DNA of 64,000 bases from Amycolatopsis aidingensis (GCF_018885265.1 NZ_CP076538.1:3818001-3882000); one strand, 5' to 3'; positions 36,832-46,091 are shown, counted from the first letter of the stretch. Notes: generated by a model not told the origin, from the letters alone. Translations and numbers: made by a program.

Positions 36832-37665
36832 TCAGCGGAACAGGTCGGCGTTTTCCCGTGCCCACTCGGCGAAGGTGCGCGCGGGTTTTCCGGTGAGGTC
36901 GGCGACGGTGGACACCGGGACCTCGGCGTAGTCGCCGCCGTCGGAGAGCAGCCAGTCCGCCGCCTCGGGCGGCATGCCCTGCCCGACCCACAACTCGCGG
37001 GCCTGTGCCGGGGTCAGCTCCTCGAACCGGATCTCCCGGCCGAGCGCGGCGGCGATCGCGCGCACCTGTTCCGGGGAGGTGACGGCCGCCGGGCCGCTCA
37101 GCGGGTAGGCCCGGCCGGCATGCCCCTCCTCGCGCAGCACGACGCCGGCGACCTCGGCGATATCGGCCATGGCGATCGGCGTCCGTGCCGCCTGCGCGTG
37201 CGGCTCCCGCACCACGCCCTCGGCACGGATCGAGTACGACCACAACAGCGAGTTCTCCATGAACGCGCCGGGTCGTAGGTGGGTCCAGGCGAACCCGGCC
37301 TGCTCGATGGTGCGTTCCAGGTGGGCGAAGTCCCGTCCGGCCGGGTCGCTCTCCGCCGCGCCCGGCACCCCGGCCAGGATCGAGGACAGGGTGACCACCC
37401 GGCGCACTCCCGCGGCCCGTGCCAGTTCGGCGAACCGCTGCACGGTGGGGAAGTGCGGCGCCAGGTACACGGTGTCCACCCCCTCCAGCGCGGCGGGCAG
37501 CGTCTGCGGCTGCCCGAGGAAGCCGGTGTGCACCTCCACCCACTCCGGTAGCGCGGCCTTCGCCGGGTTCCTGGTCAGCGCGCGCACCGGCTCACCTGCC
37601 CCGGCCAGCCGGTCCACCACCATCCGGCCGATGTTGCCGGTCGCCCCGGTCACCAGGATCGTCAT
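36832..37665 (-). CDS. NmrA-like NAD(P)-binding protein
   Basis: A 277-aa atypical SDR of the NmrA/HSCARG type. Glycine motif TGATGNIGRMVVDRL (residues 6-20), then GEPVRALTRNPAKAALPEW and VTLSSILAGV; no Tyr-x3-Lys catalytic motif. Members bind NAD(P) as redox sensors or reduce quinones. Divergent from a tetR gene with paired GTAC-rich sites between them, so probably TetR-regulated. Confidence 0.82.
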   Translation of the reverse strand: MTILVTGATGNIGRMVVDRLAGAGEPVRALTRNPAKAALPEWVEVHTGFLGQPQTLPAALEGVDTVYLAPHFPTVQRFAELARAAGVRRVVTLSSILAGVPGAAESDPAGRDFAHLERTIEQAGFAWTHLRPGAFMENSLLWSYSIRAEGVVREPHAQAARTPIAMADIAEVAGVVLREEGHAGRAYPLSGPAAVTSPEQVRAIAAALGREIRFEELTPAQARELWVGQGMPPEAADWLLSDGGDYAEVPVSTVADLTGKPARTFAEWARENADLFR

Positions 37666-37685
37666 GGCTACCCACTCCTAACTCA

Positions 37686-37722
37686 GTACGTTGTACGAAG
37701 TATTGACCAGAGTACACCGTAC
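37686..37722. promoter_or_regulatory. Candidate TetR operator between NmrA-like and tetR genes
   Basis: Two related 11-bp elements, GTACGTTGTAC (37686-37696) and GTACACCGTAC (37712-37722), each an imperfect GTAC...GTAC palindrome, spaced by 15 bp in the divergent promoter region. Confidence 0.65.
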
Positions 37723-37748
37723 AGCGCACGGAGTTCTATTCTCGGGCA

Positions 37749-38471
37749 ATGGCCGACCACATCGAACGCACCATGCGGCTGCTCTGGCAGACCGGGGAGA
37801 GCCCCAAACGCGGCCCCAAACCCGGGCTCACCGTGTCCGAGGTGGTCCGCGCAGCGATCGACATCGCCGATGCCGAAGGGCTCGACGCGCTGTCCATGCG
37901 CCGGGTCGCCGAGCGGCTGGGTATCGGCACGATGTCGCTCTACACCTACGTGCCGGGTAAGGCCGAGCTGCTGGACCTCATGCTGGACGCGGTGACCGGG
38001 GAGCGCCGTGGCCGGCCCGGCTCGACCGCCGGGTGGCGGGAGCGGGTGCTGACCTGGGCCCGCGCCGATTGGGAGCTGTACCACCGGCACGAGTGGGTGC
38101 TGCGGCTGCCCGCCCGGCATCCGCTCGGCCCGAACGCGCTGGCCGCCTACGAGGCGGCACTGCGGGCCCTGCTGGACATCGGGCTGACCGACGGCGAGGT
38201 GGCCGCCCTGACCGCGGCGGTGGACGGCTACGTGCGCGGCGTGGCACGCACCTCGGTGGAGGCGGTGCAGCGCGAGCGCGACACCGGGATCGGCGAGCGG
38301 CAGCGGTGGGCGCAGCACCAGCCGGCACTGGCCCGGTACGCGGAGGCGAGCGACTACCCGGCGGTCGCCAGGGTGCACGCCGATGCCGAGCCACCGGAGG
38401 TCTTCGAAACCGGGCTGCGTTGCCTGCTCGACGGCATCGCCGCCCGGATCGCGGGCCGGGCACGGCGCTGA
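37749..38471 (+). CDS. TetR/AcrR family regulator (TetR_C class)
   Basis: A 240-aa repressor. HTH about residues 27-70: LTVSEVVRAAIDIADAEGLDALSMRRVAERLGIGTMSLYTYVPGKAELLDLMLD. The C-terminal domain has a TetR_C-like start (LTWARADWELYHRHEWVLRLPA). Divergent from the NmrA-like gene, its likely target. Confidence 0.87.
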   Translation: MADHIERTMRLLWQTGESPKRGPKPGLTVSEVVRAAIDIADAEGLDALSMRRVAERLGIGTMSLYTYVPGKAELLDLMLDAVTGERRGRPGSTAGWRERVLTWARADWELYHRHEWVLRLPARHPLGPNALAAYEAALRALLDIGLTDGEVAALTAAVDGYVRGVARTSVEAVQRERDTGIGERQRWAQHQPALARYAEASDYPAVARVHADAEPPEVFETGLRCLLDGIAARIAGRARR

Positions 38472-38520
38472 CCGGCGTGGCGGGTTCGATGGGTCCAGGC
38501 CGGGCGCTACCGTCTGGCTC

Positions 38521-39336
38521 GTGCGCTCCCGCTCCTACCGCGACGTGCTGTCCGGACCTCGCAAACGGAAGATCCCCGAGGTACCCGCCGAAGCCGGCCT
38601 GGTGGTCGAGGACCCGGCCAGCGGGTTCTGCGGCGCGCTGGTGCGGATCGAGCACGGGAACGCCGTCCTGGAGGACCGGCACGGCAGGCACCGGGTGTTC
38701 CCGCTGGCCCCGGCGGGCTTCCTGCTGGAGGGCAAGCCGGTGACACTGGTTCCGGTACCGGACACGCCCGCGCCGGCGGCCACCACCTCGGCCTCCGGCT
38801 CGGTGCGGGTCGGCGGCCTGCGGGCCAGGGTCGCGCGGGACTCCCGGATCTGGGTCGAGGGCAAGCACGACGCCGAGCTGGTGGAGCGGGTCTGGGGACA
38901 CGACCTGCGGGTCGAGGGTGTCGTGGTGGAACCGCTGGACGGGGTGGACGTGCTGGCGGAGCGGATCGAGGAGTTCGGCACCGGCCCCGGCAGGCGGCTC
39001 GGGGTGCTGGTCGACCATCTCGTCCAGGGCAGCAAGGAATCCCGCCTCGTGGACGCCATCCGGGACGAGAACGTGCTGGTCACCGGGCATCCGTACGTGG
39101 ACATCTGGCAGGCGGTGAAACCGGGCTCGGTCGGTATCCGGGCCTGGCCCACGGTGCCGAGGGAGGTGGAGTGGAAGCGTGGCATCTGTGCCGAGCTCGG
39201 CTGGGGCGAGCCCTACCAGGGCTGGCAACGGGTCCTGGCCGGGGTGCGCAGCTTCCGGGACCTGGAGACCCCGCTGATCGGCGCGGTGGAACGGCTGATC
39301 GACTTCGTCACCGCCGTGGACCCACCCGAATCATGA
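38521..39336 (+). CDS. DUF3097 family protein
   Basis: A 271-aa actinobacterial conserved protein with GTG start. Characteristic segments: SRIWVEGKHDAELVERVWGHDLRVEGVVVEPLDGVD, LGVLVDHLVQGSKESRLVD, VTGHPYVDIWQAVKP and WKRGICAELGWGEPYQGW. The central part is TOPRIM-like in pattern (EGKHDAE...D-x-L), but function is unknown. Single gene. Confidence 0.9.
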   Translation: MRSRSYRDVLSGPRKRKIPEVPAEAGLVVEDPASGFCGALVRIEHGNAVLEDRHGRHRVFPLAPAGFLLEGKPVTLVPVPDTPAPAATTSASGSVRVGGLRARVARDSRIWVEGKHDAELVERVWGHDLRVEGVVVEPLDGVDVLAERIEEFGTGPGRRLGVLVDHLVQGSKESRLVDAIRDENVLVTGHPYVDIWQAVKPGSVGIRAWPTVPREVEWKRGICAELGWGEPYQGWQRVLAGVRSFRDLETPLIGAVERLIDFVTAVDPPES

Positions 39337-39412
39337 TCCACCCTAGGTCACGCGTGGATTACGTCCGGTCGCCCCCTCGGTACGAGAGGTCACTTTCTGA
39401 GAGCATGTGCGC

Positions 39413-39844
39413 ATGACTGCGGCACTCATCTGGCTCATCATCGGGGTCGCGCTGATCGTCGCCGAGGTTCTGTCCGGAGACTTCGTGCTGCTGATGCTCG
39501 GCCTCGGCGCATTGGCCGGCGCCGGATCGGCCGCACTCAGCGGCAACATCTTCATTGACGTGGCCGTGTTCGCCGTGGCCTCGGTTGGCCTGCTCGTGCT
39601 GGCCAGACCCGCGCTGAAACGCCGATTCCTTTCCGGGCCTGGGGTGAAGACCAACGCCGACGCACTGGTCGGAGCCAGCGCCGTCGTGCTGGCCACCGTG
39701 GACACCCATGGCGGCCAGGTCAAACTGGCCGGGGACGTGTGGTCGGCACGTAGTTTCCTGGAGGGGCAGGTGATTCAGCCCGGCACCAGCGTCACCGTCG
39801 TGGAGATCGCGGGTGCCACCGCTGTCGTCTCGGCCGAACCGTGA
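39413..39844 (+). CDS. NfeD family membrane protein
   Basis: A 143-aa protein with two or three N-terminal membrane helices (ALIWLIIGVALIVAEVL, FVLLMLGLGALAGAGSAAL, VAVFAVASVGLLVLA) and a C-terminal OB-fold (LVGASAVVLATVDTHGGQVKLAGDVWSARS). NfeD proteins partner SPFH/stomatin-type proteins, and one follows 64 nt downstream. ATG 39413 preferred over GTG 39407. Confidence 0.88.
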   Translation: MTAALIWLIIGVALIVAEVLSGDFVLLMLGLGALAGAGSAALSGNIFIDVAVFAVASVGLLVLARPALKRRFLSGPGVKTNADALVGASAVVLATVDTHGGQVKLAGDVWSARSFLEGQVIQPGTSVTVVEIAGATAVVSAEP

Positions 39845-39908
39845 TAGTCATCTACAGCAAGATCAGCACTACTCCGGGTGAAGACCGGTATCCGAAGGGG
39901 ATGAGGCC

Positions 39909-41282
39909 TTGTCGACCGCAGCGATAATAGTCGTCGCGATACTGGCCCTGTTCGTGATCGTGACGGTCGCGAAGGCGATCATGGTCGTGCCGCAGGCGCA
40001 ATCGGCGGTGATCGAGCGGCTCGGGCGGTTCCGCAGTGTGGCCTCGCCGGGCCTGAACTTCCTGGTGCCGTTCCTGGACAAGGTGCGCGCCAGGATCGAC
40101 CTGCGGGAGCAGGTGGTCTCCTTCCCCCCGCAGCCGGTGATCACCCAGGACAACCTGACGGTGTCGATCGACACCGTCGTGTACTTCCAGGTGACCGACT
40201 CGCGGGCCGCGGTGTACGAGATCTCCAACTACATCGTCGGTGTCGAGCAGCTGACCACCACCACGCTGCGTAACCTGGTCGGCGGGATGAGCCTGGAGGA
40301 CACCCTCACCTCGCGCGACCAGATCAACGGCCAGCTGCGTGGGGTGCTGGACGAGGCGACCGGCCGCTGGGGCATCCGGGTGGCCAGGGTGGAGCTGAAG
40401 GCGATCGACCCGCCGCCGTCCATCCAGGACTCCATGGAGAAGCAGATGCGCGCCGACCGGGAGAAGCGCGCGATGATTCTCACCGCAGAAGGTCAGCGCG
40501 AGTCGGCGATCAAGACCGCCGAAGGGCAGAAGCAGAGCCAGATCCTCGCGGCCGAGGGCTCCAAGCAGGCCGCGATCCTGGCCGCCGAGGCCGAGCGGCA
40601 GTCGCGCATCCTGCGGGCCCAGGGTGAACGGGCCGCCCGCTACCTGCAGGCACAGGGGCAGGCGAAGGCGATCGAGAAGGTGTTCGCCGCGATCAAGGCA
40701 GGCAAGCCGACCCCGGAGGTGCTGGCCTACCAGTACCTGCAGACGCTGCCGCAGATGGCGCAGGGCGACGCGAACAAGGTCTGGCTGGTGCCCAGCGACT
40801 ACGGCAAGTCGCTGGAAGGGTTCGCCCGCGCCCTCGGTGCCCCCGGCGAGGACGGCGTGTTCCGCTACGAGCCGCCCAAGGACGACCAGGTGGAGCGGCC
40901 GCAGCTGGACGACGAGGAGGTCGCGAGCTGGTTCGACACCACAACCGACCCGAAGGTCGCCGAGGCGGTGCGGGAGGCCGAGGCCGTGGCCAGGCAGGAG
41001 GTTCCCGGCCCGCTGAACGCCGGCCCCAGCACCACCGTGCGCCCGGTGCCCTCGGCGCTGTCCAGCCTGCGTGGCGGGGAGGAGGAAGCGGACGAGCCCG
41101 GACCGCCGCCGCTGCCGAAGCGCTCACCGGAGGCACCGGCGCCGGAATTCCAGCGCCGTGGCCCGGAGGCAGCCCCGGAGCCGCAGCAGCCGCCCGCGCC
41201 CCCGGCACCGCCGTACGGTGGTCAGCAGGGCGGCCCGTACCAGCAGCCGCCCTACGGCGGCCCGCCGCCGCGCCAGCAGTAA
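39909..41282 (+). CDS. SPFH/Band 7 (stomatin-like) protein
   Basis: A 457-aa membrane-anchored SPFH protein. The TTG start follows GGGGATGAGG. One N-terminal helix (AIIVVAILALFVIVTVAKAIMVV), an SPFH domain (about 27-190: VIERLGRFRSVASPGLNFLVPFLDKV), then a long helical repeat (AEGQRESAIKTAEGQKQSQILAAEG...), and a Pro/Gln-rich disordered tail rich in PPYGGQQ-type segments. It likely forms oligomeric membrane microdomain scaffolds with the adjacent NfeD protein. Confidence 0.9.
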   Translation: MSTAAIIVVAILALFVIVTVAKAIMVVPQAQSAVIERLGRFRSVASPGLNFLVPFLDKVRARIDLREQVVSFPPQPVITQDNLTVSIDTVVYFQVTDSRAAVYEISNYIVGVEQLTTTTLRNLVGGMSLEDTLTSRDQINGQLRGVLDEATGRWGIRVARVELKAIDPPPSIQDSMEKQMRADREKRAMILTAEGQRESAIKTAEGQKQSQILAAEGSKQAAILAAEAERQSRILRAQGERAARYLQAQGQAKAIEKVFAAIKAGKPTPEVLAYQYLQTLPQMAQGDANKVWLVPSDYGKSLEGFARALGAPGEDGVFRYEPPKDDQVERPQLDDEEVASWFDTTTDPKVAEAVREAEAVARQEVPGPLNAGPSTTVRPVPSALSSLRGGEEEADEPGPPPLPKRSPEAPAPEFQRRGPEAAPEPQQPPAPPAPPYGGQQGGPYQQPPYGGPPPRQQ

Positions 41283-41305
41283 CAGCCACCCGCTTTCGTC
41301 ACAGG

Positions 41306-41386
41306 CCCTGAACGTGGCGTTTGCGACGTCAGATGTCCCAATAGTGCCGTTCGCGACGTCTGATGTCCGGGAAGCCACGTTCAGGG
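41306..41386. repeat. 81-bp palindromic intergenic repeat, copy 2
   Basis: Same 13-bp outer arms as copy 1 (9218-9298) and the same total length. It lies 24 nt after the SPFH stop and 18 nt before the convergent folK end. Two internal units of about 30 nt, GTGGCGTTTGCGACGTC... and GTGCCGTTCGCGACGTC..., give it a nested structure. Confidence 0.8.
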
Positions 41387-41403
41387 CACCTCGGGGGCCG
41401 GGG

Positions 41404-41895
41404 TCAGAGGCGCAGGTCGTCGCGCCTGCGCACGCCTTGGGTCTCGGCGGCGGGCAACGCGGCCACGAGATCGGCCACCCGGCCGTGGCCGGGCAGCACG
41501 GCCTCGGGCTCAACATCGAGCCAGGGCAGCAGGACGAAAGCCCGCTCATGCGCACGTGGATGCGGCAGGATCAGGTCGGGATCCGTGCCGCGTTCGCCGG
41601 GCACGTGCACGATGTCCACGTCCAAGGTGCGCGGTCCCCAGCGCAGGTCCCGCTCGCGTGCCGCCCGGCGCTCCAGTTCCTGGCCCGCCGCCAGCCAGTG
41701 CCGGGCGGTCCGGTCCGGGGAATCGACCACGAGCACGGCGTTCAGGAAGTCATCCTGCTCGACCCCGCCCCACGGCGCCGTGTCGTACACCGGCGAGACC
41801 GCGCGCAGCTCCTGCCGGAAGGCCTCGGTGACCGACCGCAGGTGACCCAGCCGGTCACCGAGGTTGGACCCGATGGACAGCACCGCGCGGCTCAT
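41404..41895 (-). CDS. folK: 2-amino-4-hydroxy-6-hydroxymethyldihydropteridine pyrophosphokinase
   Basis: A 163-aa HPPK enzyme of folate biosynthesis. Motifs: LSIGSNLGDRLGHLRSV (residues 6-22), VSPVYDTAPWGGVEQDDFLNAVLVV, ELERRAARERDLRWGPRTLDVDIV (catalytic Arg/Asp pattern) and LILPHPRAHERAFVLLPWLDVEP. It transfers pyrophosphate from ATP to the pterin. Unusually, it is coupled (4-nt overlap) to an SGNH hydrolase gene rather than to folP/folB. It may be the sole copy or a second one. Confidence 0.9.
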   Translation of the reverse strand: MSRAVLSIGSNLGDRLGHLRSVTEAFRQELRAVSPVYDTAPWGGVEQDDFLNAVLVVDSPDRTARHWLAAGQELERRAARERDLRWGPRTLDVDIVHVPGERGTDPDLILPHPRAHERAFVLLPWLDVEPEAVLPGHGRVADLVAALPAAETQGVRRRDDLRL

Positions 41896-42659
41896 CGGCC
41901 CGCCTGCACCGGGGCGAGCGCGGGCCGCTTCGGGCGGACCAGGTCGCCGGAGGACTCGCCACGCAGCCGCCGCCCGATCCAGGGCACCGCATGTTCCCGC
42001 GCCCAGCGCAGGTTCGCCGCCCGCCGGTGCCGGGCGCCCAGTGCGGCCCGTGGCCCGAGCGCGGGCGGCACCAGCCCGTGCCGGATGCCGAGGGTGTCCA
42101 GCACCGCGATCGCCACCTCGGTATGCCCGTGGGCGTTGAGGTGGATCCGGTCGGCGGCCCACATCCGGCGGTCCCGCAGTTGCCGCATGGCCCACATGTC
42201 CACCACCAGCGCACCGTACCGGGCGGCGATCACCCTGGTGTGCTCGTTGTGGATCGCCGCCCGCCCGCGGATCCGGCGGAACAGCGGGTCCTCCACCCCG
42301 TCGACCCCGGTGAACAGGACGACGGTGGCACCGGTCGCGGCGAGCCGGGACACGGCGAGGTCGTAGGCCTCGGCCAGGGCGTCCAGGTCCACTCGGGGCC
42401 GCATCAGGTCGTTGCCACCCGCGTAGAGGGTGACCAGGTCCGGCCGCATCTCCAGGGCAGGCTGCACCTGCTCGGCCAGCACGTCCCGCAGCAGGCGGCC
42501 CCGGATGGCGAGGTTCGCGTAGCCCAGCCCGGGCCACTGCCCGGCGAGCACCTCGGCCGTCCGGTCGGCCCAGCCACGAACGCCATTGGGACAGGCGGGG
42601 TCGTCGTCGCCGACCCCCTCGGTGAAGGAGTCACCAAGGGCAACGAAGCGGGTCGTCAT
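41892..42659 (-). CDS. SGNH/GDSL hydrolase family protein
   Basis: A 255-aa SGNH-fold esterase/lipase-like protein. Block I FVALGDSFTEGVGDDDP (Ser near residue 11), block II glycine in LAIRGRLL, block III LYAGGNDLMRP (Asn) and block V AADRIHLNAHGH (Asp-x-x-His). No signal peptide, so cytosolic. ATG 42659 begins the conserved MTTRFVALGDS block. First gene of a pair with folK. Confidence 0.88.
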   Translation of the reverse strand: MTTRFVALGDSFTEGVGDDDPACPNGVRGWADRTAEVLAGQWPGLGYANLAIRGRLLRDVLAEQVQPALEMRPDLVTLYAGGNDLMRPRVDLDALAEAYDLAVSRLAATGATVVLFTGVDGVEDPLFRRIRGRAAIHNEHTRVIAARYGALVVDMWAMRQLRDRRMWAADRIHLNAHGHTEVAIAVLDTLGIRHGLVPPALGPRAALGARHRRAANLRWAREHAVPWIGRRLRGESSGDLVRPKRPALAPVQAGR

Positions 42660-42870
42660 GGACACTGAGCCTATTCGGCCACCGGCTGTGGTCCGGCACA
42701 CGTCGCCGGCCCGCCCGGGCCGCCGGGGCGGGTGCCGAAAAGTCCCGGAGAAATCTGGAGCGAAGGTGTCGATCCGGGCGTCACTCGTCCGACGCGTAGG
42801 CAGCGGCTAGGTTGAGCCCGACGAACGTGGGGCGGCCTGCCGAGCACGCCGATACCGAAGGGACCCGACA

Positions 42871-43299
42871 ATGCGATTCATGGTGCTAGTCAAGGCCACC
42901 GAGGACTCCGAAGCGGGCGTAATGCCCAGCGAGGAGATGCTCACCGCGATGGGCAAGTACAACGAGGAACTGGTGCAGGCGGGGGTGCTGCTCGCTGGCG
43001 AGGGGTTGCACCCGAGCTCGAAGGGGGCGCGGGTCCGGTTCTCCGGCGCGGACCGCACCGTCGTGGACGGGCCGTTCACCGAGACCAAGGAGCTGATCGC
43101 CGGATTCTGGCTGATCCAGGTCAAGTCCAGGGAGGAGGCGATCGAATGGGTCCGCCGGTGCCCCAACCCGCACGAAGGCGAGTCCGAGATCGAGATCCGG
43201 CAGGTGCTGGAGGCCGAGGACTTCGGCGAGGCGGCGACCCCCGAGGTCCTGGAGCAGGAGCAGCGGCTGCGCGACCAGGTGGCCGCTCAGCAGGAGTGA
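42871..43299 (+). CDS. YCII/DGPF-family protein, ECF42 partner (pair 2)
   Basis: A 142-aa YCII protein: MRFMVLVKATEDSEAG start, signature VDGPFTETKELIAGFWLIQVKSREEAIEWVRRCPNPHEGE, and a C-terminal helical tail rich in Glu/Gln (EVLEQEQRLRDQVAAQQE). It precedes the second ECF42 sigma gene by about 60 nt. Confidence 0.9.
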   Translation: MRFMVLVKATEDSEAGVMPSEEMLTAMGKYNEELVQAGVLLAGEGLHPSSKGARVRFSGADRTVVDGPFTETKELIAGFWLIQVKSREEAIEWVRRCPNPHEGESEIEIRQVLEAEDFGEAATPEVLEQEQRLRDQVAAQQE

Positions 43300-43360
43300 T
43301 CACCCGGTCGCTTCGGCGATCGTCTTGCGGTGCGGTGTCGGGAACTGCTGTTATTCCGCC

Positions 43361-44644
43361 GTGGCAGTTTCCGACACCCCGTCCGACACCCACCGCGCGG
43401 TCGAGGCCGTCTGGCGGATCGAGTCCGCCCGGCTGATCGCCGGCCTGGCACGCATGGTGCACGACATCGGGCTGGCCGAGGAGCTGGCGCAGGACGCGCT
43501 GGTGGCCGCCCTGGAGCAGTGGCCGGAGTCCGGTATCCCGGACAACCCTGGTGCCTGGTTGATGTCCATCGCCAAGCGTCGCGCCATCGACCAGTTCCGC
43601 CGCAACGAGCGGTTCGATCGCAAGCTGACCGAACTCGGGCGGGAGGCCGAGACCCGTCAGGAGCTGGGTGAACCGGACCTGGACGCGATCGAGGACGACA
43701 TCGGGGACGACCTGCTGCGGCTGGTGTTCACCGCCTGCCATCCGGTGCTGTCCACGCAGGCGCGGGTCGCCCTTACCCTGCGGCTGCTCGGCGGGCTGAC
43801 CACGGAGGAGGTGGCGCGGGCCTTCCTGGTTCCCGAGCCGACCGTGGCGCAACGCATCGTGCGGGCCAAGCGAACCCTCGCCAAGAAGAAGGTCCCGTTC
43901 GAGGTGCCCCGCGGAGCCGAACTGGCGCAGCGGCTGTCCTCGGTACTCGAGGTCATCTACCTGATCTTCAACGAGGGCTACTCCGCGACCGCGGGGGACG
44001 ACTGGATGCGGCCCGCCCTCTGTGAGGACGCGCTGCGGCTCGGGCGGATCCTGGCCGAACTCGCACCACGGGAACCGGAGGTGCACGGCCTGGTCGCCCT
44101 GATGGAGATCCAGGCTTCCCGCTCACGCGCCAGGATGGACGCCACCGGTGCGCCGGTGCTGCTGCTCGATCAGGACCGGGGGCGCTGGGACCAGCTGCTG
44201 ATCCGGCGCGGGCTGGCGGCGCTGGAGCGTGCGGAGGGGCTCGGGTCGACAGGGCCGTACACCCTGCAGGCCGCGATCGCGGCCTGCCACGCCAGGGCCC
44301 GAACCGCGGAGGACACCGACTGGCACCGGATCGCGGCGCTGTACGACGCGCTGGGCCGCCTCGCCCCGTCCCCGGTGGTAGAGCTGAACCGGGCGGTCGC
44401 GGTCGCCATGGCGTTCGGCCCCGAGCCTGCGCTGGAACTCGTCGACGCCCTGGCCGCGGAACCGGCGCTGGAGCGCTACCACCTGCTGCCCAGTGTGCGG
44501 GCCGACCTGCTGCGCAGACTCGGCAGGCACGCCGAGGCGCGGGCGGAGTTCGAACGCGCGGCCGCGCTGACCCGCAACGAGCGCGAGCGCGCGCTGCTGC
44601 TGGAGCGGGCGGCCGCCAGCGCACGCGAGCCGGTCTCGTCCTGA
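43361..44644 (+). CDS. ECF42-type RNA polymerase sigma factor (pair 2)
   Basis: A 427-aa ECF42 sigma factor. Sigma-2: LAEELAQDALVAALEQWPESGIPDNPGAWLMSIAKRRAIDQFRRNE. Sigma-4: LTLRLLGGLTTEEVARAFLVPEPTVAQRIVRAKRTL. DUF6596 extension: EDALRLGRILAELAPREPEVHGLVALMEIQ, GPYTLQAAIAACHA and PSPVVELNRAVAVA. The GTG at 43361 begins the conserved part but lacks a clear ribosome site; the frame is open to 43325. No anti-sigma gene is present. Confidence 0.9.
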   Translation: MAVSDTPSDTHRAVEAVWRIESARLIAGLARMVHDIGLAEELAQDALVAALEQWPESGIPDNPGAWLMSIAKRRAIDQFRRNERFDRKLTELGREAETRQELGEPDLDAIEDDIGDDLLRLVFTACHPVLSTQARVALTLRLLGGLTTEEVARAFLVPEPTVAQRIVRAKRTLAKKKVPFEVPRGAELAQRLSSVLEVIYLIFNEGYSATAGDDWMRPALCEDALRLGRILAELAPREPEVHGLVALMEIQASRSRARMDATGAPVLLLDQDRGRWDQLLIRRGLAALERAEGLGSTGPYTLQAAIAACHARARTAEDTDWHRIAALYDALGRLAPSPVVELNRAVAVAMAFGPEPALELVDALAAEPALERYHLLPSVRADLLRRLGRHAEARAEFERAAALTRNERERALLLERAAASAREPVSS

Positions 44645-44653
44645 ACGGGTCCC

Positions 44654-46075
44654 TCATCGGCCAGCCGACGCTCGACGCCCGGATACCGGACCGCGGGTCC
44701 GGCCGCCCGGTCGCGGCAGGGCGAGGGCCGTGACGGCGACGGCGAGCAGGATTCCCGCGATGGCCTGGAACGCCCGGCCGTAGTCCGCGGCCAGGGCCTG
44801 CGGCCCGGTTCCGGTGCTCGCGGCGATTCCCACCAGCACGGCCAGCCCGAGCGCGCCGCCGATCTGTTTGGTGGTGTTCAGCAGCCCGGAAGCCGCGCCC
44901 GCGTCCGAAGCTGCGACCCCGGAGGTGACGGTCGCCGTGATCGGCGTGATCAACAGCCCGCTGCCGGTGGACAGCACGATCGCGGGCCCGAGGATCCCGG
45001 AGAGGTAGGCACTGCCCGCGCCGATTCCGCTCTGCCACAGGAATCCGGCCGCGGCCAGCAGGGCGCCTGCGGCGATCAGGGTGCGTGCCGGTACCCGCCG
45101 CAGCAGCCAGGGGGTGACCCGCCAGCCCACCACCATGGTGATCAGGGTGTGCGGCAGGAAGCCGAGACCGGTGTGCAGCGCGTCGTAGTGCAGGACGTTC
45201 TGCATGGTCAGGGACAGGAAGTACCACATCGGACCGAAACAGGCCCCGGCCAGCAGCAGCGCCAGGTTGCCGACCGCGATCGCCCGCGCCCGCAGCAGCC
45301 GCGGCGGGATCAGCGGTGCGGCCGCGAACCGCAGCTCGACCAGCGCGAAGACCGCGAGGGCGACGGCGCCGAGTGCCAGCGGCCACAGCGTGGCCGGATC
45401 GCCCCAGCCGGTGGCCTCGATCCGGGTGATCCCGTAGGTCAGGGCACCGAGGCCGGCCGTGGCCAGCACCGCGCCGGGCAGGTCCAGCCGCCGGGTGGCC
45501 CAGGCGTCCCGGTCGGCGGCGAGCCCGCGCCCGGCCAGGATCAGGGCTACCGCCCCGATCGGCACGTTGACCAGCAGGATCGACCGCCAGGACAGGTACT
45601 GGGTGAGCAACCCGCCGACCAGGCTGCCCGCGGCGCCGCCCCCGACGCCGACGGCGGTCCAGATCGCCAGTGCCCTGGTGCGCGGTGGGCCCTCGGCGAA
45701 GGTGGTGGTGAGGATGGTCAGGGTGGCCGGTGCCAGCACCGCGGCGCCCAGCCCCTGCACGGCGCGGGCGGCGATCAGCGTGCCCGGCCCGGTGGCCAGC
45801 CCGCCCACCAGGCTGGCCAGGGTGAACAACAGCAGCCCGGCGAGGAAGACCCGCTTGCGCCCGTACAGGTCGGCCAGCCTGCCGCCGAGCAGCAGGAAAC
45901 CGGCGAACACCAGGGCATAGGCGTTGACCACCCACTGCAGCTGTGCCGGCCGGAAGGCGAGGGCGTCCCGGATGGACGGCAGCGCGACGTTCACCACCGA
46001 GACGTCCAGCACCACCATGAACTGCGCCCCGCAGGCCAGGGCGAGCACCATCCGGGCCGCACGCGGAAGAGTCAT
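44654..46075 (-). CDS. DHA2-type MFS drug/H+ antiporter
   Basis: A 473-aa major facilitator transporter with about 14 predicted helices. Motif A is GGRLADLYGRKRVFLAGL (about 64-81), and motif C is ARAVQGLGAAVLAPATLTIL. The N-terminus FMVVLDVSVVNVALPSI is typical of the EmrB/QacA subfamily (motif D1). Probable efflux of hydrophobic drugs. A palindromic operator overlaps the start codon, and the divergent TetR gene is the likely repressor. Confidence 0.9.
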   Translation of the reverse strand: MTLPRAARMVLALACGAQFMVVLDVSVVNVALPSIRDALAFRPAQLQWVVNAYALVFAGFLLLGGRLADLYGRKRVFLAGLLLFTLASLVGGLATGPGTLIAARAVQGLGAAVLAPATLTILTTTFAEGPPRTRALAIWTAVGVGGGAAGSLVGGLLTQYLSWRSILLVNVPIGAVALILAGRGLAADRDAWATRRLDLPGAVLATAGLGALTYGITRIEATGWGDPATLWPLALGAVALAVFALVELRFAAAPLIPPRLLRARAIAVGNLALLLAGACFGPMWYFLSLTMQNVLHYDALHTGLGFLPHTLITMVVGWRVTPWLLRRVPARTLIAAGALLAAAGFLWQSGIGAGSAYLSGILGPAIVLSTGSGLLITPITATVTSGVAASDAGAASGLLNTTKQIGGALGLAVLVGIAASTGTGPQALAADYGRAFQAIAGILLAVAVTALALPRPGGRTRGPVSGRRASAGR

Positions 46076-46091
46076 GATACGTGTGTATCAT
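46074..46091. promoter_or_regulatory. TetR operator overlapping the MFS start codon
   Basis: Perfect 7-bp inverted repeat ATGATAC-GTGT-GTATCAT. The left arm includes two bases of the minus-strand ATG of the MFS gene (46075-46073). Bound repressor would block both divergent promoters or leader initiation. Confidence 0.75.
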
